Shown here: piece after piece, positions 1 through 8,194 of the stretch
How positions within the stretch are numbered: position 1 is the first letter of the stretch
How the letters are laid out: the number at the start of each line of letters is the position of its first letter
Assembly: GCA_023442485.1 (NCBI GenBank)
Contig: JAEZZG010000058.1
Span: 1-35,507 of the forward strand
Length of the DNA stretch: 35,507 nt
Origin: Actinomycetes bacterium
GTDB lineage: Bacteria; Actinomycetota; Actinomycetes; Propionibacteriales; Propionibacteriaceae
Direction: 5' to 3'
Made by a program: the position numbers and the translations under genes
The notes under the pieces: model-generated
Told to the model about the DNA's origin: nothing
The model's database searches: none
The model's input: the letters and a program-made list of their open reading frames with translations, nothing else

Positions 1-10
1 CCTGATCCAG

Positions 11-340
11 TTAGCCTCGAGTTGGCGGAATCACCAATCCGACGACGATGATCATGACGCCAACCCCGAGCAGGATCAAGGTATCGAACCATTTCTTTCG
101 CACCGCCAACACACCGACGATCCGTTCGGGTAGCACCAGACGGGCTAGGCCCGCGAAGACGAAACACGACCCTGCCGCAATCGCGCCTTTGAGCCAATAA
201 CCGAAGGAGGCGGTGACGACGGCGACGATCACCCCGACGACGGCAATCATAGCCACCCACGGCGATGAGTTCTGTTCGCTGGGGCGATTCATCGCCAGGT
301 TCGCGTTGAGTTTGCGATCTGACGCGGATGGGTGTGCCAT
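11..340 (-). CDS. DUF3017 family small membrane protein
   Basis: A 109-residue protein with a hydrophilic N-terminus (about residues 1-25) and three hydrophobic stretches: roughly 27-45, 51-66 and 86-105. The tail ends in VIPPTRG. This matches the DUF3017 family of small actinobacterial integral membrane proteins, whose role is unknown. It starts at an ATG with an AGGAGAGG Shine-Dalgarno about 7 bases upstream. It lies downstream of folD on the same strand with a gap of about 120 bases, so it probably belongs to the end of the purine/folate operon, as DUF3017 genes often sit next to folD in Actinomycetota. The family name rests on size, topology and context, as there is no diagnostic catalytic motif. 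Confidence 0.75.
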   Translation of the reverse strand: MAHPSASDRKLNANLAMNRPSEQNSSPWVAMIAVVGVIVAVVTASFGYWLKGAIAAGSCFVFAGLARLVLPERIVGVLAVRKKWFDTLILLGVGVMIIVVGLVIPPTRG

Positions 341-461
341 CGATCTTCCTCTCCTGTCTGTCCTCTACTCAACCCTTGCTGCTGAGGCTCTGCGACCTGG
401 TGTAGTGGCTTGGATGGGCCACCACACCCCTATGCGCAACTAATTTGCAACTTTTGCGCAA

Positions 462-1319
462 CTACTGTTGGGCCGCGAGAGCTTCGGCACGGTCAACGAC
501 ATTCCACAGCAACATGGCCCGCGTCATCGGCCCAACCCCACCAGGATTCGGGGTGATCTTCCCTGCGACTTCCCAGACGTCAGGGTGGACGTCACCAACC
601 GGCTTGCCGTCAATCCGGCTAACCCCGACGTCAACAACCGTAGCTCCCGGCTTGACCATGTCGGCGGTGAGGAAACCTGCGCGTCCCACTGCGGCAATCA
701 CGATATCGGCTCTGCGTGTATGGGCAGCGATGTCTACCGTCCCGGTATGGCACTGGGTGACGGTGCAGTTGACGGATTTGCGGGTCAGCAAGGCAGCCAA
801 GGGGCGCCCCACGGTGATACCGCGCCCCACTACGCATACCTCGGCACCTTTCAATGGCACCTGATAGCGGTTGAGCAACTCGACAATCCCGCGCGGGGTA
901 CACGGCAGCGGGCCAGGCTCGTTGAGCATCAACTTGCCCATCGAGACTGGGGCTAACCCGTCCGCGTCCTTGTCAGGATCGATCAGGGATAGGGCACGGT
1001 TCTCATCCAGGTGGTCGGGCAGCGGGAGCTGGACGATGTACCCGGTGCAAGCCGGGTTCTGATTCAGCTCAAGGATGGCCTCTTCCAGTTCGGCCTGAGT
1101 CGTGGACTCGTCCAGGTCAACCCGGATGGAGTCGATTCCCACCTGGGCACAGTCGCGGTGTTTTCCGGCCACATAGATCTGTGATCCAGGATCGGCACCG
1201 ACGAGAATGGTGCCCAGACCTGGGACGATGCCACGCTCACGCAATGCCGCTACCCGGGTCGCCAACTCGGCCTTGATCTGGGCGGCGGTGGCTTTCCCAT
1301 CAATTCTTTCTGCGGTCAT
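462..1319 (-). CDS. folD: Bifunctional methylenetetrahydrofolate dehydrogenase / cyclohydrolase FolD
   Basis: FolD interconverts 5,10-methylene-, methenyl- and 10-formyl-tetrahydrofolate with NADP in the cytoplasm, supplying formyl groups to PurN and PurH encoded upstream. The 285-residue protein has the usual family length. The catalytic-domain signature is seen as YVAGKHRDC (the YxxxK region, after GADPGSQIYV), then GYIVQLPLP. The dinucleotide-binding region has VGRGITVGRPLA and GAVGRAGF-like and VVDVGVSR segments, and NPGGVGPMTRAML closes the protein. A longer frame opens at GTG 1349 right after the purH stop, but the ATG at 1319 gives the canonical N-terminus MTAERIDGKATAAQIK, so I chose it. 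It sits immediately downstream of purH, which fits cotranscription. Confidence 0.95.
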   Translation of the reverse strand: MTAERIDGKATAAQIKAELATRVAALRERGIVPGLGTILVGADPGSQIYVAGKHRDCAQVGIDSIRVDLDESTTQAELEEAILELNQNPACTGYIVQLPLPDHLDENRALSLIDPDKDADGLAPVSMGKLMLNEPGPLPCTPRGIVELLNRYQVPLKGAEVCVVGRGITVGRPLAALLTRKSVNCTVTQCHTGTVDIAAHTRRADIVIAAVGRAGFLTADMVKPGATVVDVGVSRIDGKPVGDVHPDVWEVAGKITPNPGGVGPMTRAMLLWNVVDRAEALAAQQ

Positions 1320-1349
1320 AGTCCTTACTCTTTCTGCACCCGGCCACAC

Positions 1350-3125
1350 TTAGTGGAAGAAGTGACGGTTACCGGTGAAGTACATCGTGATTCCGGCTTC
1401 ATTGGCTGCCGCGATCACCTCATCGTCACGAATCGACCCTCCTGGCTGAACCACTGCCTTCACCCCGGCCTCAATCAAGATCGTGAGTCCATCGGCGAAG
1501 GGGAAGAAAGCGTCAGAGGCGGCCACAGACCCGATTGCGCGCTGTTCAGGCTTGTCCGAGACGATGTCTGCGCTACGGGCACCACCAGCAGAGGTGATCT
1601 CGGTGGTGTCTGCGGCGGCGTCACCGGTGCTTCGCGACCCCAAGGTATTGGCGCGTTCGACGGCGAGTTTGGCGGAGTCGACCCGGTTGACTTGGCCCAT
1701 GCCGACGCCGACCGAGGCACCGTCTTTGACCAGTAAGATCGCGTTCGATTTCACTGCGCGGACCGAGTGCCATGCGAAGACTAGATCGGCCATGGTTGCC
1801 TCGTCCGCTGCAGCCCCGGCAACCAAGGTCCAGTTCGATGGATCATCGCCGCGATCGTCCACGTCGTCGAAACGCTGGACGAGTAGACCGCCGGAGATGC
1901 GCTTGTATTCCAACTCCCCTCGCGTAGGCGGAATCACCTTGAGGATGCGCAGATTCTTCTTCGATCTCAAAATCTCGACGGCTTCGGGCTCGAAACTGGG
2001 CGCGATGATGACCTCGGTGAAGATCGGTTTGACCTGGGCGGCCATCTCGGCGGTCACCTCGCGGTTGGCAGCAATCACACCACCATAAGCGGAGACAGGA
2101 TCGCAGGCGTGAGCCTTGCGATGAGCTTCGGCGATGTCGTCAGCGATGGCGATACCGCACGGGTTGGCATGTTTGATGATCGCCACACAAGCCTGATCGG
2201 GGTGATCGTAGGCTGCTCTCAACGCGGCTTCGGAATCAGTGTAGTTATTGAAAGACATCTCCTTGCCGCCGAGCTGAATCGCACGGGCGAGGCCTTCTCC
2301 CGCCGGGATCGCGTTGACGTCCACGCCTGCTTCGGTGGCGTCCTGGTCGGTGTCGACGCCGTCATCGGAATCGAACTCGGCCGGGATGTAGAGGGCAGCT
2401 TTCTGGTGGGGGTTTTCTCCGTAGCGCAAGTCGGCGGCTTTCTCCCAGCAAGGCTCAACCAGAATTTCGGGCAAAGAGCCGTCTTCGCTCTCGTCAAGGC
2501 CCTGGCAGCCGCACCCACCGCAACAGCCGTCGGCGCTAGTGGTTTGCTCGAAGAACCAGTCGGCGATGGCTTCGTCGTAGTCGAAAATGCGCTGGAAGGC
2601 GTCTCGGGCCATGATTTGGCGTTGCTGGGCCGAAGTGCCGCCAGCGTTGAGGGCGGCGATGACGTCGACATATTGGTCAGGGCTGGTGACGACGGCAATG
2701 TGGGCATGATTCTTGGCGGCTGCCCGAATCATGGTCGGCCCGCCAATGTCGATCTTCTCAATACATTCGGCGTAGTCAGCGCCGGAGGCTACGGTGTCTT
2801 CAAAGGGGTAGAGATTGACCACGATCAAGTCAAAGGGTCGAACCCCCAACTGTTGGAGCTGGTTGACATGGTCGGGAAGATCGAGATTAGCCAGGATTCC
2901 TGCGTGAACCTTCGGGTGTAAGGTCTTCACCCGCCCATCCAGGCACTCAGGGAACCCCGTGACCTCCTCAACCGGCGTGACCGGGACCTGGTGGTCTCGA
3001 AGCACCGACGCGGTTGATCCGGTAGAGACAATCTCCACCCCGGCTTTGGCGAGTTCTTCACCTAGTTCGACCAAACCAGTCTTGTCATAGACCGACACCA
3101 ATGCGCGTCGAATCGGCTTAATCAT
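1350..3125 (-). CDS. purH: Bifunctional AICAR formyltransferase / IMP cyclohydrolase PurH
   Basis: PurH catalyses the last two steps of IMP synthesis: formylation of AICAR with 10-formyl-THF, then ring closure. The IMP cyclohydrolase domain is at about residues 1-195 (VSVYDKTGL near 10, DGRVKTLHPKVHAG near 63, IDIGGPTMIRAAAKNH near 126). The AICAR formyltransferase domain runs from RYGENPHQ (234) through GGKEMSFNNY (286), the catalytic Lys-His of KHANPCG (318), DPVSAYGG (342) and QPGGSIRDDE to the terminal NRHFFH. At 591 residues it is longer than the usual 510-530. The extra length lies in a cysteine-rich linker (about 197-215), an acidic stretch (about 251-272) and a loop near 496-531. The open frame extends upstream to 3398, but that part overlaps purN and is low quality. 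ATG 3125 has an AAAGG ribosome-binding site and the family N-terminus MIKPIRRALVSVYDK. Confidence 0.95.
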   Translation of the reverse strand: MIKPIRRALVSVYDKTGLVELGEELAKAGVEIVSTGSTASVLRDHQVPVTPVEEVTGFPECLDGRVKTLHPKVHAGILANLDLPDHVNQLQQLGVRPFDLIVVNLYPFEDTVASGADYAECIEKIDIGGPTMIRAAAKNHAHIAVVTSPDQYVDVIAALNAGGTSAQQRQIMARDAFQRIFDYDEAIADWFFEQTTSADGCCGGCGCQGLDESEDGSLPEILVEPCWEKAADLRYGENPHQKAALYIPAEFDSDDGVDTDQDATEAGVDVNAIPAGEGLARAIQLGGKEMSFNNYTDSEAALRAAYDHPDQACVAIIKHANPCGIAIADDIAEAHRKAHACDPVSAYGGVIAANREVTAEMAAQVKPIFTEVIIAPSFEPEAVEILRSKKNLRILKVIPPTRGELEYKRISGGLLVQRFDDVDDRGDDPSNWTLVAGAAADEATMADLVFAWHSVRAVKSNAILLVKDGASVGVGMGQVNRVDSAKLAVERANTLGSRSTGDAAADTTEITSAGGARSADIVSDKPEQRAIGSVAASDAFFPFADGLTILIEAGVKAVVQPGGSIRDDEVIAAANEAGITMYFTGNRHFFH

Positions 3126-3228
3126 GGACCAGCTACCTTTCTGTCGCTCGTTCACATCATCAGTTGTGTCGAGCCAGGCGGGTGCCTGGCTCATCGGGAG
3201 GGGCACCCGTGCGGTGCCTGGATTCAGG

Positions 3229-3948
3229 TCACCGTGGATCGGTAGGAGCGGACGATGGTTCGCCCGGCATGGTTGGCGTCGAGTTGTCCAGCAGAATCTG
3301 CTGATTCTGGTCGAGCATCTGCCGGATCGTGGCGGAGTAGGCCTCGTCGTCGCGTTCTCGTTCATGTTCGCGGGCGAAGGCGGTGATGGTCTCGACAAGC
3401 ATCTGACGCTCCACGACTTTGATTCTCTCGTGCAGGGTCTCTTCGGTGTCTTCGGGCTCGATCTCGACTTCGCGCTGGGTGATGATCTGGCCGCCGTCTA
3501 CGCTTTCGTCAACCCAAAACATGGTGGCACCGGTGTAGCTTACCCCGGCTTCGAGTGCGTCTCTGACGGCGTGGGCTCCGGGGAAGCGTGGCAGTAGCGA
3601 GGGGTGGTTGTTGATCACTTGACCGGGGAAGTGATTCAAAAAATCGGGCCCAAGAATCTTCATGAATCCGGCGAGGAGGACCAGATCCGGGGTGAAACCG
3701 GCGACGATGTCGGCCAGTTTAGCGTCCCATGAATTGCGTTCGGCGCTGCCGAGTGCTGCCGCAGGGTTGAGCGGGTGGACGAAGGTAGATATGCCTGCCT
3801 GTTGTGCCCTTACCAGACCGGGAGCATCTGGCCGATCGGATCCGACGGCGGCGATGTCGACGGGACACACACCCGCCTCGATTGCGTCGAGAAGAGATTG
3901 GAGGAGGGTTCCTTCACCGGAAAGTAACACCACTACCCGAACAGTCAC
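3229..3948 (-). CDS. purN: Phosphoribosylglycinamide formyltransferase PurN
   Basis: PurN transfers the formyl group of 10-formyl-THF to GAR, the third step of purine synthesis. The N-terminal phosphate-binding loop reads LLSGEGTLLQSLL (usually SGxGSNxQ, so Asn is replaced here by a Leu-rich variant). The catalytic block is intact: NNHPSLLPRFPGAHAVRDAL gives the Asn-His pair, and the DESVDGGQII segment supplies the catalytic Asp. The core ends near residue 195, followed by a charged helix and a polar C-terminal tail of about 30 residues, making 239 residues against the usual 190-215. The start is GTG at 3948, which gives MTVRVVVLLSGEG. It lies 9 bases after the stop of the DUF6350 gene and 103 bases before purH, in the conserved actinobacterial order perM-purN-purH. 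Confidence 0.94.
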   Translation of the reverse strand: MTVRVVVLLSGEGTLLQSLLDAIEAGVCPVDIAAVGSDRPDAPGLVRAQQAGISTFVHPLNPAAALGSAERNSWDAKLADIVAGFTPDLVLLAGFMKILGPDFLNHFPGQVINNHPSLLPRFPGAHAVRDALEAGVSYTGATMFWVDESVDGGQIITQREVEIEPEDTEETLHERIKVVERQMLVETITAFAREHERERDDEAYSATIRQMLDQNQQILLDNSTPTMPGEPSSAPTDPR

Positions 3949-3957
3949 GCCCCTACT

Positions 3958-5604
3958 CTACCGCCGATCCTTAGTTTGATCGATTCCGTCTTCAGGCTCG
4001 TCACCGGCTCTGATCAAAGGCCCCTCGAATCTGGCTTCGGCCCCGTTCGTCTTGCCCTCACTATGGCCAAGATCGAAATCTGGCTCTACGCGTTTGTGGG
4101 TTTCGCCGTCATGGGAGCGAGCTCCCCACTCGAGGTCTTTGTCGCTCTCACTCACCTGCCCAGATCCAGCTGTAGAGGTGCCGTCAGAACTCGATGGCGT
4201 GTGCTGGCTGCTATCTGGGTCGGAGCTATCGTCTATTTCCGTAGGCTGGACTGGCCGGGCGAGGGAGATCATCGCGACGGTTGCCTCCGCATCCAGGTTA
4301 CCTGCTCTGGCGTCTTCGTCTCGGACCGGATTGGTCAGATCTTGAGGGGTGTAGACGACGGTGACCTCGGCTCCACTCTTACCCGGTTTGCGAATCATGC
4401 CGACGATCAGACCAGTGACTAATCCGGCGATTCCCATGACGACGGTAGACATCACCAGGGTTTCTAGCCCACGCGTGCCGATGACCCCTAGGCGATCCGT
4501 CCCCAAAGCCCCGTTACCGACGACGGAGATGGCGGTGAAGACCACGCCCGAGATGATCCCGGACACACAGCCGACGACCGCAGTTTCGTCGAAGCGGGCA
4601 CGGGGTCTAGCGATGACGATGAGAAGTGCCCCCACGATCCCAGCGATGAAGCCGAAAACCATCCAGGCGATTAGCCACGGCGATGGATTTCCTGGATTCG
4701 GTAATGCAGCAAAGGCGGGGATTGCGGGGACGAAACCAAGGTGGACCGCTGCCGGTGAGACGACGGTGTCGACCCCGAGACTGAACCCGGCACCGATACT
4801 CCAGGCCGCCGCCCAGAGCACGAAGTTAGGCAGCCAGGCTAGTTGGATGAAGATCAGCGACCAGTGACCGGTGGCCTGAGGCTTCAACGATGTGTGGATC
4901 GCAGCAATATCGCTGCGATGCAACACAAATGCAACCAGGAGGACAGCGGCGCCCGCGATCATCATGACGAGTTGGGTGGCGTAGACGGCGCGCGGAATCG
5001 CCTTCGCCCATCCGGGCAGCCACAAGGTCAAATCGAGGGAGCAGGCCCGTCCGATCCCGATGAAACCGGCGATGGCGGCGAGGACGAGGGCAGCGATTAG
5101 ACTGCGGGAAACCTTCGTCATCGAGCCGACGACGATGACTGAGGGTAGGAAGATCGCGAGGTAGCCGATGACGAAGATCATGGTGGATTTCGCGGTCAGG
5201 TAGAGCCGAATCTTGGCTGAGATGCGTTCGGGGGCTCGCATCCTGGCTTGTTTGCCTGCGAACCTAGCGCATGTGGCCGCCAGGGCGAGGAAGATCAAGG
5301 TTAGCCCCAGTGGCGGGACGGTGATGGTTACAGCGTCGGCGGATACTCCGGCTCCGTGACCGAGCAGCCACAGTCGGATCGCGAGCGGGAAGACCGAAGA
5401 AAACCCCATCCCGGGCATATCAACCCAGGCAAAAACACAGATCCCGCACACAATCACGATGCCGACTAAGGCGGCCATAGCCCCTGACAGCAATGCCGCA
5501 GGCACCCATCCCATGAAGGGCAGCCGCTCGGAGTCGGCTGCAGGGATTGCCACACCGGTATTGAAACGCTTCTTGGTCGATTGCGGGGTGGATGACAAGG
5601 TCAC
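3958..5604 (-). CDS. DUF6350 / PerM-like polytopic membrane protein
   Basis: A 548-residue protein. Residues about 30-420 hold roughly ten hydrophobic segments separated by short loops. The last 130 residues are hydrophilic, rich in Ser, Asp, Glu and Gly, and probably cytoplasmic and disordered. In Actinomycetota the large membrane protein immediately upstream of purN is the DUF6350 family, which includes mycobacterial PerM, linked to cell division and persistence. Position, length and topology fit that family. No catalytic motif is visible. The start is GTG at 5604 behind an AAAGGGGG Shine-Dalgarno, giving MTLSSTPQSTKKRF. It is the first gene of the minus-strand operon, and the 200-base gap to the divergent gene at 5805 should hold its promoter. 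The family assignment depends mostly on synteny. Confidence 0.8.
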   Translation of the reverse strand: MTLSSTPQSTKKRFNTGVAIPAADSERLPFMGWVPAALLSGAMAALVGIVIVCGICVFAWVDMPGMGFSSVFPLAIRLWLLGHGAGVSADAVTITVPPLGLTLIFLALAATCARFAGKQARMRAPERISAKIRLYLTAKSTMIFVIGYLAIFLPSVIVVGSMTKVSRSLIAALVLAAIAGFIGIGRACSLDLTLWLPGWAKAIPRAVYATQLVMMIAGAAVLLVAFVLHRSDIAAIHTSLKPQATGHWSLIFIQLAWLPNFVLWAAAWSIGAGFSLGVDTVVSPAAVHLGFVPAIPAFAALPNPGNPSPWLIAWMVFGFIAGIVGALLIVIARPRARFDETAVVGCVSGIISGVVFTAISVVGNGALGTDRLGVIGTRGLETLVMSTVVMGIAGLVTGLIVGMIRKPGKSGAEVTVVYTPQDLTNPVRDEDARAGNLDAEATVAMISLARPVQPTEIDDSSDPDSSQHTPSSSDGTSTAGSGQVSESDKDLEWGARSHDGETHKRVEPDFDLGHSEGKTNGAEARFEGPLIRAGDEPEDGIDQTKDRR

Positions 5605-5701
5605 TGGCCCCCTTTCTTCTGGACAGCGTCGCAGGTTAACGGCATCCCTTTTAGTCTAGCCGGGAGCCTGACACTCTACGTTGATGACTCGGCGAGCGTG
5701 C

Positions 5702-5718
5702 AGATTGTGAATCAATCT
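5702..5718. promoter_or_regulatory. Dyad in divergent intergenic region
   Basis: AGATTG-TGAAT-CAATCT is a perfect 6-base inverted repeat with a 5-base spacer between the divergently transcribed DUF6350/purine operon and the gene at 5805. Size and position suit a repressor or activator site, but no known regulator can be named. Confidence 0.3.
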
Positions 5719-5804
5719 TCCCCCAGCCGAGGCGACATCACTACATTGAGATAGCTATGATGTCCCTAACTAGTGGACGAATGAAAATGAAGGAGAGGTG
5801 CAAA

Positions 5805-7499
5805 GTGGCTGGTGATTCCTCTCCGCGACCTCGCCGGGCGATACCGTCCACTGACGCTGACGATCAGCCAGAGGTTGTTGACGCTGATTCGCCGGTCGTG
5901 ATCACTCGACGCATGGCGATCATTGACCCTGACGATGCGACCCACTCCCCGACCTCTCCTATCCCAGCCCCCGCACTTCCACAAGCTGACTTCGTCGCCA
6001 CCGGGCGCCGGTTGAGTGCCGTGTCCGCAATGGATCTAGACGACGACACCGAATCCTACCGTCCGCGCCGCTCTGCGATTAGCGCCTGGACGCCTCACTC
6101 CGCAGACTCTCCGACGAGGATTGGCTTGCCAGACGATGCCAGCTCCGCAATCGTCGCGGATTCCGATTCTTTGGAGAAGGCCGCTTCACCGTCGCAGAAG
6201 CCCTCCACCGATCTAGTCACCGGCGACACCAGTGCTGATGACGGCGATTCGTCGCGCTCAACGAGATGGTGGATCATCGTCATTTCTTGTCTGGTGATTG
6301 TGGCGGTGGCGGTGGCAATCGCGGTGTTCCGCCACACCAAGTCTTCTCCCTCATCCAAGGAATCGGTCAACGCGGCGACGACCTTGGACGAGGCTGCACT
6401 AGCGTCAACGACAGATTTGAGCAAGCTGGGCGCAGGCACAAATTGGAGGGTCGACCAGACCAGCGGATCGGCCACTGACACCAAACTAAGTGCCGCCTGC
6501 CTACCCGCTACCATCCAAGATCTAGCCCCTGTCGCCTCCGTCCGTCGCACCTTGATCGGGTCTGATCCATTCCCGGCGGTGTTTCACCGGGTCGAGGTCT
6601 TCGATTCCGCCGATACGGCAGCCACGGTTTTCGCCAAGGAACGCACCCAACTCGGATCATGTGAATCAACTACTGCCTATGTGATGTCAGCCAGTACGAT
6701 CCTAGGTTTGGCCGACGAAGCCTACGCCTCAGTGATCGCCTACCAAGAGGCCGAGGTTACCTACCACACCGTGATTATCGCCCGGACTGGCGACGCCATC
6801 GCCACCTTCGATGTTGCCAACCAGACCGAACCTATCGCCGTCGATAAAGCTGCCCAGACTTTGGCTCAGCCCCTAGCTCGGCGGTGTTCGATTCAGCAAG
6901 GAGGATGTCCGGCACAGATCGATGTCCGACAGACTCCTCCGGCTGCTAGCCAGCCTGCGGGGTGGTTGTCTACCAATGACTTGCCGCGGATCACTTTGGG
7001 TGCCGGCCAGTGGGTGGCGACCGACCCACGCCAGGTATCGGTGGCCGGGACCCAGTGTGAGAATCTGGATCTGACCAATGTTGGAGACGCGGAAGAACAA
7101 CAGCGAACCTTCCTGATGTCTCAAGATGCCAATGCCCCGTCGAAGTTCGGCGTTGACGAGGTAGTGCTGACCTTCCAAGACGAAGCGAAGGCCACTCAAT
7201 TCAACGCAGACCTGATTGCCAATGTCAGCTCATGCACCCAAAGGGTCCCGATCGCTTCAGTGTCTCAACCGCAACATTTAGATACCGTAGCAGAAAACCA
7301 GGAGCCGTTGCCGACCACCGTCTACACCATCACCCACACCATCGACCAGGAGAAAATCCCGTTCCGAATCGGGGTGGCAACAGTAGGCACCAAGGTCATC
7401 TACCTCTACGCCAACCCATCAGAGACATACGACTTCAGCGATACCCAATGGCAACAGATTGTCGCAAGGGCAGCACAAAGAGCTAGCCAATCTCGTTAG
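5805..7499 (+). CDS. Single-pass membrane protein with duplicated cysteine-paired extracellular domain
   Basis: The 564-residue protein is not assigned to a named family. Residues 1-150 are charged, Ser/Asp/Pro-rich and probably cytoplasmic. One transmembrane helix starts near 155 (WWIIVISCLVIVAVAVAIAVF). About 385 residues lie outside. The outer part contains two copies of a similar unit. Copy 1 has VEVFDSADTAATVF...LGSCES and then a strand IIARTGDAIATF. Copy 2 has VVLTFQDEAKATQF...VSSCTQ and then IGVATVGTKVIYLY. Each copy starts near another Cys (AACLPA and TQCENL), and a linker holds CSIQQGGC, giving six cysteines and possibly three disulfides. The layout resembles PknH-type sensor domains, but there is no kinase domain. 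The start is GTG 5805, six bases after AGGAGAGG. Upstream ATGs at 5781 and 5787 lack a ribosome-binding site. Confidence 0.8.
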   Translation: MAGDSSPRPRRAIPSTDADDQPEVVDADSPVVITRRMAIIDPDDATHSPTSPIPAPALPQADFVATGRRLSAVSAMDLDDDTESYRPRRSAISAWTPHSADSPTRIGLPDDASSAIVADSDSLEKAASPSQKPSTDLVTGDTSADDGDSSRSTRWWIIVISCLVIVAVAVAIAVFRHTKSSPSSKESVNAATTLDEAALASTTDLSKLGAGTNWRVDQTSGSATDTKLSAACLPATIQDLAPVASVRRTLIGSDPFPAVFHRVEVFDSADTAATVFAKERTQLGSCESTTAYVMSASTILGLADEAYASVIAYQEAEVTYHTVIIARTGDAIATFDVANQTEPIAVDKAAQTLAQPLARRCSIQQGGCPAQIDVRQTPPAASQPAGWLSTNDLPRITLGAGQWVATDPRQVSVAGTQCENLDLTNVGDAEEQQRTFLMSQDANAPSKFGVDEVVLTFQDEAKATQFNADLIANVSSCTQRVPIASVSQPQHLDTVAENQEPLPTTVYTITHTIDQEKIPFRIGVATVGTKVIYLYANPSETYDFSDTQWQQIVARAAQRASQSR

Positions 7500-7912
7500 T
7501 CCACTCGACAGCCACGCTGTTTGAGCACCGCTGCCTTCACGCGCTCGATACCATCAGCCAAAATGTCTCGCGGACGGATAAAAGCACACACCCCCGCCTC
7601 AACAAGCTCAGTGACAAGCGACTCCGAGACGGCACCACCACCAAACATCACGATGTCGTCAGCATCAAGATCAACCAACATCTGCCTGATCTGACGGAAA
7701 TAGCCCACCTGAGAATCAGACAGGACAGATAGACCAATCGCGTCAGCATCCTCAGCGATCGCAGTATGGACAATTTGTTCAGGAGTTTGATGCAAGCCGA
7801 TATAGATCACTTCCATGCCAGCATCCCTGAGCGCCCGAGCCGCCACCTTAGCACCTCGGTCATGTCCATCAAGACCAGGTTTCGCCACAACAACCCGGAT
7901 GGGAGTATCCAT
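7496..7912 (-). CDS. Stand-alone cobalamin (B12)-binding domain protein, methylmalonyl-CoA mutase C-terminal type
   Basis: The 138-residue protein consists only of the Rossmann-like B12-binding domain that normally forms the C-terminus of acyl-CoA mutases. It has the full base-off/His-on signature: DGHDRG (D15, H17, G20), where His replaces the dimethylbenzimidazole ligand, then GLSVLS and FGGGAV. The opening MDTPIRVVVAKPGLDGHDRG is typical of this domain. ATG 7912 was preferred to a TTG at 7948 because it gives this N-terminus. It could be a small subunit partnering a separate mutase catalytic subunit (as in archaeal McmA2 or IcmB/HcmB), or a B12 carrier or sensor. No catalytic subunit gene is in the window. 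Its last 4 bases overlap the stop of the convergent gene at 7499. Confidence 0.88.
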   Translation of the reverse strand: MDTPIRVVVAKPGLDGHDRGAKVAARALRDAGMEVIYIGLHQTPEQIVHTAIAEDADAIGLSVLSDSQVGYFRQIRQMLVDLDADDIVMFGGGAVSESLVTELVEAGVCAFIRPRDILADGIERVKAAVLKQRGCRVD

Positions 7913-8046
7913 GATCACACCACCAAGCCTACTCAACAACCCGGACAATTTGTATAGATGTAGAACGAAAATGTGCGCCTAAGAGCTGCGACCTGACAGA
8001 TTGACAGGGACGGATCACCCCTTGCGTCACTCCAACTGCTCTAATC

Positions 8047-8160
8047 CTGAGAAAACATGACAGTTTTTCTCAGAAATGCTAAGTTATCCGGAGTCAGCGG
8101 ACTCCAGTGCCGCTATAGTCGAAGCCGTGAGTTTCATTCTTTCGCCGAGGCTTCGATAGC
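8047..8160 (+). promoter_or_regulatory. Hairpin-rich leader upstream of the M23 peptidase gene
   Basis: Three consecutive inverted repeats fill the 5' region. CTGAGAAAA (8047-8055) pairs with TTTTCTCAG (8065-8073). GGAGTC (8090-8095) pairs with GACTCC (8100-8105) around AGCG. TCGAAGCC (8119-8126) pairs with GGCTTCGA (8149-8156), extended by GCTA/TAGC after a TAG bulge (8112-8115 with 8157-8160). The third ends 34 bases before the GTG start. The block may be a structured 5' UTR or a set of operators. It does not match a riboswitch consensus I can recognise. The rest of 7949-8194 shows no gene. Confidence 0.4.
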
Positions 8161-8194
8161 CATCGACGACGGATACTGATCAGCGAGGGCCAAC

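Noticed and set aside
2109..2921. A 270-codon open frame antisense to purH.
   Set aside because: It is a mirror of a strongly conserved gene with no ribosome-binding site or recognisable motif.
3126..3398. N-terminal extension of PurH by 91 codons.
   Set aside because: The extension overlaps purN, is Arg/Pro-rich, and a good ribosome-binding site and family N-terminus are found at 3125.
7949..8194. A ydaO (c-di-AMP) riboswitch in front of the M23 gene.
   Set aside because: The position is right but the conserved ydaO core is not visible. I report only hairpins.
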